Source: Nocardia sp. NBC_00403 (GTDB taxonomy: Bacteria > Actinomycetota > Actinomycetes > Mycobacteriales > Mycobacteriaceae). Taken from it: DNA of 64,000 bases. This document shows, piece after piece, positions 54,701-64,000 of the stretch. A program made the position numbers and the translations under genes. Location: NCBI RefSeq assembly GCF_036046055.1, contig NZ_CP107939.1, forward strand, positions 1,116,001-1,180,000. Direction: 5' to 3'. The notes beneath the pieces were generated by a model. That model searched no databases and was not told where the DNA came from. It saw only the letters and a program-made list of their open reading frames with translations. How positions within the stretch are numbered: position 1 is the stretch's first letter; the number at the start of each line of letters is the position of its first letter.

Positions 54701-56577
54701 TGCTGGCCAGTCGGCGGGGCATGGCCGCGCCGGGCGCCCCGGAGCTCGCGGCGGAATTGGCCGCACTCGGCGCGCATGTCGATGTGGTCGCGTGCGATGT
54801 GACCGAACGCGCGGCACTCGACGAGCTGCTGTCGGCCATCCCGCAGGAGCATCCGCTGACGGGTGTCGTGCATACCGCAGGCGTGCTGGCCGACGGTCTG
54901 CTTGCCGATATGACCGCGCAGCGGCTTGCCGCGGTCCTGCGGCCCAAGGCCGACGCGGCGTGGCATCTGCACGAGGCCACCAAGGACCTCGACCTGTCGA
55001 TGTTCGTGCTCTACTCCTCGTTCGCGGGGACGATCGGCAGCCCGGGCCAGGCCAACTACGCGGCGGCGAACGCGTTCCTGGACGCGGTCGCCGAACACCG
55101 GCACCACCACGGTCTCCCCGCGACATCCATCGCGTGGGGTCCGTGGCGCGCGACCAGTGGTATGACAAGCACCCTCACCGAGGCCGATATCGCGCGACTG
55201 CGTCGAGAAGGGGCGATCCCCCTCGACGACGACTACGGGATGTCGCTGCTCGACGCCGCGCTGGCCGCCGGTCTACCGACGAGCATCGGTGTGCGTCTCG
55301 ATATGGCGGCACTCACCGCGCAGGCCGCCGGGGGTGCACTGCCGAGGATGCTCAGCACCCTGGTCACCGCGGCGCCGCGTCGCGCAACCAGTGTGCGGTC
55401 GTTGGCGCAGCAGCTGGCCGGCGCACCCGAAGCCGACCGAGCGGGCGTTGTGCTCGCGACGGTTCGCGAACATGTCGCCGCGAGTCTCGGACATAAATCC
55501 GGGGACGTGATCGATCCGGCGGCTCCGTTCACGGAGCTGGGTTTCGACTCGCTCGCGGGCGTCGATTTCCGCAATCGGCTCGCCAAGGCGACCGGCTTGG
55601 CCTTGCCTTCCACGCTCATCTTCGACCATCCCACCGCTGCGGGACTGGCCGACTATCTGTGCTCGCGGATCCCCGAGATCTTGCCGACCACGGTGGACGC
55701 CGTGGTCGCACCCACGGTGGCGCCCGTGAAAGCCGGGACCGCGCAACGGAACCGAGGCGGGCTCACCGAGCTGGTCCTTGCCGCACATCGGCGCGGGAGC
55801 GTCGAGACCGCGATACCGATGCTGTTGGAGAGCGCCAAGCTCGTCGACACCTTCCCCAGCGGCACCGAGCTGCTGGTCCAGCCTGCTCCGATCCCGCTGA
55901 GCAGGGGCACCTCCCGGCTCTCGCTGATCTGCGTTCCTTCGTTCGTGGTCGGTACCGGACCGCACCAGTTCGGCGGGCTGGCGCGCGAATTAGGCGCGGA
56001 CCGCACAATCGCCGCGCTGCGCCTGCCGGGAACTCAACCGGGCGAACCGCTGCCCGAATCATGGGAGGTGCTGCTGGATTACCTGGCGGCGGCCGTTGCG
56101 GGCGCCGACAGCCTGCGCCCGATCGTTCTCGTCGGCTATTCGGCCGGCGGCGCGATCGCACACGCGCTGGCGCATCGGCTCGAGCAGACCGGGCGTGGGC
56201 CTGCGGCGGTGATCCTGCTCGACACCTATTCACCTGATGACCCTGAGCAGAATCGTCGGGTTCTGGTGACCGCGATCGGCTCTGTGCTCGATCTCGGCGA
56301 CGAGGTCACCGAGATCGGTGATCACGGTCTCATCGCCATGGCGAAGTACGCGCAGCTATTCGACAAACGGCAACCCGTGTCGATCGCGGCACCGACGTTC
56401 GACCTGCGGGCGGCGACGCAGCTGCCCGGCCTCGATATCGCCGAGCCGGTGCCCGCGTGGATGCACACCGGTAAGAGGGCCGAAATCGACGCAGACCACT
56501 TCTCGATCATCGGCACGGAGTCCGCTGCCGCCGCGGAGGAGATACGGCGCTGGCTGGAGGAGCTGGGCGAGGCCTAG
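39751..56577 (+). CDS. Type I modular PKS, three KS-AT-DH-KR-ACP modules plus thioesterase
   Basis: This 5608-residue PKS elongates and releases a polyketide. An N-terminal docking helix (about 10-35) precedes three modules. Module A: KS (Cys211), AT (Ser683; HAFH 783-786), DH (His988, Asp1166), KR (LDD 1543-1545, Tyr1600), ACP (Ser1765). Module B: KS (Cys2000), AT (Ser2455; HAFH 2555-2558), DH (His2757, Asp2925), KR (VDD 3290-3292, Tyr3347), ACP (Ser3511). Module C: KS (Cys3741), AT (Ser4205; HAFH 4305-4308), DH (His4514, Asp4686), KR (LAD 5046-5048, Tyr5103), ACP (Ser5267). The TE has Ser5464 in GYSAGG, Asp5491 and His5583. All ATs carry the malonyl signature; no ER is present, so each module should leave a double bond. 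The docking helix and TE mark it as the last protein of the assembly line. Start is GTG; ribosome-binding site weak. Confidence 0.95.
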   Translation: MDTGTGDSSDRMLEYLKKVTVELLTTRDDLTQLRERIDEPIAIVGMSCRYPGGVESPVQLWDLVASGSDAVGEFPVDRGWDVEGLFDPDPDRFGKVYTREGAFLRDVGDFDAGFFGIGPREAAAMDPQQRLLLEASWEALEDAGIDPLSLRGSDTGVIAGVMYEDYEHKTRAAGPAYEGYAGVGSAGSVVSGRVAYTLGLEGPAVTVDTACSSSLVAIHLACQALRRGETSLVLAGGVTVMSTPYLFIEFSRQRGLSPDGRCKSFSAAADGVGWSEGVGVLVLERLSDARRLGHNVLAVVRGSAVNQDGASNGLTAPNGPSQERVIAAALAAAGLAPADVDVVEAHGTGTSLGDPIEAQALIAAYGQDRAEPIRIGSLKSNIGHSQAAAGAGGVIKIVQALRNEVLPKTLHVDAPSPHVDWSAGSVRLLTEAEPWPAGERVRRAGVSSFGISGTNAHVIVEEAPAPGGGSAEGTAAGDPVSSTSPAESETVAGDVVPLLVSAKSGEALRGQANRLRQWLLDHPDADLWSVASALIDTRAQWDLRGAVVGRDREQLVAGLAELASGAVSSGLTVGGRTAFAFTGQGAQRVGMGAELYVAFPVFAAALDEVCAEFDRHLGGADSASGHHSSTSSAMSLRQVMFTDPESVLDRTEWTQPALFAFEVAMFRLVESFGITPDVLIGHSIGELAAAYVAGVWSLADACALVAARGRLMGALPAGGAMLAAAVTEQRAVDIVAEYGNRLSVAAVNGPASVVLSGDMDVVEAAERGLAGAGVKTSRLRVSHAFHSARMEPMLAEFRFVASGLTYRTPIVPMMSNVSGAVVGVEVTDPEYWVEQVRGCVRFAPGVDALVAAGVRRFVEVGPDAVLTSMTRQCLAEHPEVEADSVVVAASRRSVDEVTQCVTLLGQAHTAGVHVDWRPMFAGRSLHRVSLPTYAFQRQRYWLEPLVANASVGSSDHPILTGTVSLAGKDEWLFTGRVSLLTHPWLADHAVFGSVLLPGTGFVELASTAGMRLGVDFVEELLLEAPLLLEAGTAVDIQLGVEPTDGAGRRRFVIHSRAVADGNPDAGEWVSHANGVLAPVAQSVPTWVESGWYGSAATAEWPPAGAEAVPNDGLYDQLADLGLGYGPAFQGVTSVWRDGDDLLAEVSLAAETADQAPGFGIHPALLDAAFHAAIGGLAQDMSSGRLPLPFSFAGTRVYRTGVTAVRVRLVRWGAGRTRVLAVDDTGALVLSLDSLVARPVDAKVLNSGAGRRPSLSDVEWVPVSSGSTGAVASVALLGGAIVAGVERRSAELIELLDDAATPEIVVWSPVGDNSTDGVVSSDPQAVAGGDVTARTHRWVRSALELLQTWQAEQRLSDSRLVVLTRGAMGVSGESPDAAGAAVWGLVRSAQVEHPGRFVLVDVGVEENPTVDVIAAAVGSDEPQLAVRSGGLRVPRLRRQAGSAVADASSFGAGAVLITGGTSGLGAELARHLVDAHGARRLVLASRRGERADGVAELVSELTAAGAQVRVVACDVGDRAAVAALLAELPDEFAPSAVIHSAGVLDDGTIETLTTEQLDRVLASKADAAWHLHELTSDRDLSAFVLFSSVAGVVGNPGQGNYAAANAFLDALALRRRAAGLPAVSIAWGSWNQNIGMTSGLGTAAMARMSRLGVRPLETADGLALFDRAVVAAAPVVVATEFDTEALTMQAREGALPRMLHSIVTVPVRRAADTGGTLARRLAAAPAEERAAIVLDVVREQVAGALGHISGDAIDPTAPFAELGFDSLAGVEFRNRLAKATGVQLPSTLVFDYPTATAVAAFVRSHVGDLEEADTGRAVARVPRRVRTDEPIAIVGMSCRYPGGISSPEGLWELVASGTDAIGEFPTDRGWDLDRLFDPDPDHSGTSYARRGGFLSGMADFDAGFFGIGPREAAAMDPQQRLLLEASWEALEYAGIDPLSLRGSDTGVVTGVSYQDYEEIAKAAGSVAEGYVGTGSTSSVLSGRVAYTLGLEGPAVTVDTACSSSLVAIHLACQALRQGETSLVLASGAQVMSTPFMFIEFSRQRGLSGDGRCKAFSAAADGVGWSEGVGVLVLERLSDARRLGHNVLAVVRGSAVNQDGASNGLTAPNGPSQERVIAAALASAGLDPTDVDVVEAHGTGTPLGDPIEAQALISAYGQGRAEPLWVGSLKSNIGHSQAAAGAGGVIKIVQALRHQMLPKTLHVDALSPHVDWSAGSVRLLTEQRAWPASVERVRRAGVSSFGISGTNAHIILEEAPAGQERATEPVTPPVASGMMPLLVSAKSEAGLRGQAARLRAWLSAHPEADLVDVARSLLTTRARFDRRGAVVAGDRDAMLAGLAELAAGAAAPGVTEGTPVGGKIAFLFTGQGAQRVGMGAGLAAAFPVFASAFDELCAEFDRLLEPSLPGASLKDIVFGTAGEDLLHRTEYTQPALFAYEAALLRLVESFGITPDVLIGHSIGELVAAYAAGMWSAADACALVVARGRLMGALPDGGAMLAAAIPEARALGAIAGFRGRLSIAAVNGPSSIVISGAEDAIAELEPQLAADGIKTTRLRVSHAFHSALMEPMLPEFEAAAAGVTYGRSLLPVISNVFGVVGGEAFADPGYWVGHVRDTVRYAHGVEALVDMGVRRFLELGPDAVLTAMTRQCLPEDIDSRSLVAAAGRRGVDEVTQFLTFLADAHNAGIEVDWEPLLAGRAAVRVPLPTYAFQRRRYWLDVVRPVAAGNIEHPILRDAVPVAGKDEWLFTGQLSDARHPWIAEHVVFGTAVVPATTYLELASAIGERLELRTVEEMLLDIPLALGEHAVDLQVAVGESEPDGRRRFTIYSRAEHLDDADAWVPHASGVLAAADTTADAETGWDQIWPPLGAVQLDEQVLYRRVADLGMEYGPVFRGVRTMWRRGDEMFAEVSLDATTAGQASGYGIHPALFDACLHPALDFVMDDIPEGRIPLPVSIGGLRLARTGSGPVRLRAVMLGGNRMRMDVVDEAGEPVLSADSVVMHPVERRTVERVRSSSALVPLYGVEWVPVAAGSTEPAGTMAILGGGNVAGIDRRSAQVHDPADTDAVAETLVWVVGDDESDVVNVAEAGRRTVAEALGLLRSWLADSGVARSRLVVVTHNALGLPGESPDPVSAAVAGLVRSVQAEHPGRIVLLDRDDEIDAGTVSAVLAADEPQVAVRGGRLSAPRLRRESVSPSAGPVSFGAGTVLVTGGTSGLGALVARHLAAEHGVRRLLLVSRRGRDADGVPELVAELAALGAEVDVAACDVADRSAVAAVLAEIPAQFPLTGVVHAAGVVDDGTVETLTAEQLDRVLRPKVDGAWLLHESTRESNLSAFVVFSSVAGLAGAPGQGNYAAANAFADAVVGLRRAAGLSGVSVAWGPWNANTGMTGELGAAGLERLRRLGFRALGDTTGLALFDAAVTADAALVVGAEFDATGLAEQAAAGSLPKVLSSLVSAQTRSRGNIGSVVGRLASASVAERDEVALEVVREQAAAVLGHASAEAIESEAAFTELGFDSLAGVEFRNRLAKATGLSLPSTLVFDHPTARAVAAFLVSRIGDTPAAQRRPTRTVRRTRTDEPIAIVGMSCRYPGGVGSPEQLWDLVAAGRDAITPFPSDRGWDLERLINPDPDEPGTTYVREGGFLTAAGAFDAGFFGISPREATAMDPQQRLMLEAAWEALEDAGIDPTSLRGSDTGVFVGATPSGYAERVTGEHEGFRMTGNSDSVTSGRVAYVFGLQGPAITVDTACSSSLVALHLACQALRNGETTLVLAGGVTISGSPELYVDFARQRGLAPDGRCKSFSDGADGVGWSEGVGVLAIERLSDAQRLGHNVLAVIRGSAVNQDGASNGLTAPNGPSQERVIEAALAVAGLDPADIDVVEAHGTGTPLGDPIEAQALIATYGQGRTEPVRIGSLKSNIGHSVAASGVGGVIKMVQALRHQMLPKTLHVNTPSPHVDWSAGSVRLLTEAEPWPAGERVRRAGVSSFGISGTNAHVIVEEAPAPMRDARSSTEVPTSSREGVVAWLVSAKSEASLRAQADRLRAWLVDHPEADAPSVARSLIETRAQLEWRGAVVGRDREQLLAELAELATGSSSSGVVEGTVGSGKTAFVFTGQGAQRVGMGAELSAAFPVFAAALDEVCAEFDRHLGQAGRSSDHPSTSSALSLREVMFADPEGVLDRTEFTQPALFAFEVALFRLVESFGVIPDVLIGHSIGELVAAYVAGVWSLSDACALVAARGRLMGALPEGGAMLAIALPETEAAQLLTGFGDRASIAAVNGPDAVVISGDADAIDEVERTLSGQGSKTTRLRVSHAFHSARMEPMLAQFRAVAQEVTYRDPLLPIVSNVTGAVGEAFTDPEYWVGQVRAAVRFAPGIGSLADTGVRRFLEIGPDAVLTAMTRRCVSDDGDVPAGWLVAAASRRVGDEASRFVTFLAQAHIAGLGVDWQSLFAGRSVNRVSLPTYAFQHQRYWLAAAADTGDVRTSGLDDVEHPLLSAAVWLPDTDGVVLTGRLSLSSHPWLADHMIGGTVLLPGTAFAELALHIGAMTGSRRLAELVVTAPLAVPSEGAVELRVVADGPDDTGARLVSVYSRPQREGAPERAQWVRHATGTLVAPASPARSNATAMAASWPPAGAVGVDIGGMYAELAERGYGHGPLFQGLTALWRRDGEVFAEVNLPEQDHLSADRFGVHPALLDAALHAIRFTGLTGAPADGEIFVPYSWENVDMHAVGATAARVRLAAAESGPAGPDNHRITVTLADSHGEPVFEVAALTMRPIPIDTLRAAGASELSRGAYQLRWVPVPTPKPSDLVAGVRWASTAGGETVTIDGRPMAVIRLDDTPIDADVPGAVHARLVDVAAQVTALLTHQERIAVVTRNAVALEAGAPVDLVGAAVWGLLRSGQHENPGRIAIVDVDSWDDYHDGVAAAVAVADEAQLVLREGVAYAPRLSRGGIDAGKDVASRSDGTVLITGGTGGLGALTARHLVVEHGVRRLLLASRRGMAAPGAPELAAELAALGAHVDVVACDVTERAALDELLSAIPQEHPLTGVVHTAGVLADGLLADMTAQRLAAVLRPKADAAWHLHEATKDLDLSMFVLYSSFAGTIGSPGQANYAAANAFLDAVAEHRHHHGLPATSIAWGPWRATSGMTSTLTEADIARLRREGAIPLDDDYGMSLLDAALAAGLPTSIGVRLDMAALTAQAAGGALPRMLSTLVTAAPRRATSVRSLAQQLAGAPEADRAGVVLATVREHVAASLGHKSGDVIDPAAPFTELGFDSLAGVDFRNRLAKATGLALPSTLIFDHPTAAGLADYLCSRIPEILPTTVDAVVAPTVAPVKAGTAQRNRGGLTELVLAAHRRGSVETAIPMLLESAKLVDTFPSGTELLVQPAPIPLSRGTSRLSLICVPSFVVGTGPHQFGGLARELGADRTIAALRLPGTQPGEPLPESWEVLLDYLAAAVAGADSLRPIVLVGYSAGGAIAHALAHRLEQTGRGPAAVILLDTYSPDDPEQNRRVLVTAIGSVLDLGDEVTEIGDHGLIAMAKYAQLFDKRQPVSIAAPTFDLRAATQLPGLDIAEPVPAWMHTGKRAEIDADHFSIIGTESAAAAEEIRRWLEELGEA
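40558..40730 (+). repeat. 173-base exact repeat, copy 1 (KS of module A)
   Basis: These 173 bases inside the first KS domain are identical, by direct comparison, to 45925-46097 in the second KS. The next base on each side differs. Silent sites are identical too, so this reflects recent duplication or gene conversion between modules rather than protein conservation. Confidence 0.9.
40991..41117 (+). repeat. 127-base exact repeat, copy 1 (end of KS, module A)
   Basis: Identical to 51581-51707 at the end of the third KS; flanking bases differ. The copy in the second KS is clearly diverged, so the shared blocks have different module partners. Confidence 0.88.
45925..46097 (+). repeat. 173-base exact repeat, copy 2 (KS of module B)
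   Basis: Second copy of the block at 40558-40730, offset by 5367 bases; no mismatch found in the 173 bases. Confidence 0.9.
51581..51707 (+). repeat. 127-base exact repeat, copy 2 (end of KS, module C)
   Basis: Second copy of the block at 40991-41117, offset by 10590 bases; no mismatch found. Confidence 0.88.
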
Positions 56578-56677
56578 CCGAGGCGAATCCGTCCCGAGCC
56601 GACGGGCAATAGCGATTCGCAATAACCACTGACGTGGCTGGTTTTGAAGTACCAAGCGTGAAGATGAGGAATTCCCA

Positions 56678-64000
<7,323 letters not shown>

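Overview
The window is a high-GC actinobacterial chromosome segment, most likely from Nocardia or a close relative. It follows the conserved oriC-proximal order known from Mycobacterium tuberculosis: recF, dciA (Rv0004 type), gyrB, gyrA, a DUF3566 membrane protein, tRNA-Ile, then ppiA, a PH-domain protein, crgA, trpG/pabA, and the leftward kinase/cell-wall block pknB-pknA-pbpA-rodA-pstP-fhaB-fhaA ending at a tRNA-Leu.

Layout. 1-8.6 kb: replication and topology genes on the + strand, with a DnaA-box-like site near 1.19 kb and a parS-like site near 2.02 kb. 8.6-17.5 kb: an accessory island between tRNA-Ile (+) and tRNA-Ala (-). It holds a compact + strand gene run: two YbaB/EbfC-like proteins, small unknown genes, an 831-residue low-GC protein with lectin-like repeats, and a two-domain glycosyltransferase. 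A convergent second glycosyltransferase and an ArsR/SRPBCC unit with a clear palindromic operator follow. 18-23.4 kb: a DLW-39-type small protein, a YoaK-type membrane protein, an acyl-CoA dehydrogenase-like protein and a DrrAB-type ABC exporter. 23.6-28.3 kb: ppiA, rhomboid protease, a second parS-like site, PH-domain protein, paired DnaA boxes, crgA, trpG and a split RibD-like reductase/deaminase pair, then a CBS protein. 28.4-38.5 kb: the envelope and cell-division signalling operon. 38.7 kb: tRNA-Leu(CAG) and its terminator.

39.75-64 kb: a type I modular polyketide synthase locus that continues past the right edge. The first PKS gene (5608 aa) has an N-terminal docking helix, three KS-AT-DH-KR-ACP modules with malonyl-type AT signatures, and a terminal thioesterase. 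The second PKS gene (3' truncated by the window) begins with a KSQ-AT-DH-ACP loading module and a methylmalonyl-type module. By architecture the second gene starts the assembly line and the first ends it, so gene order is not colinear with biosynthesis. The terminal protein predicts a conjugated triene next to the carboxyl end. Post-PKS, regulatory and transport genes for this locus are not visible in the window.
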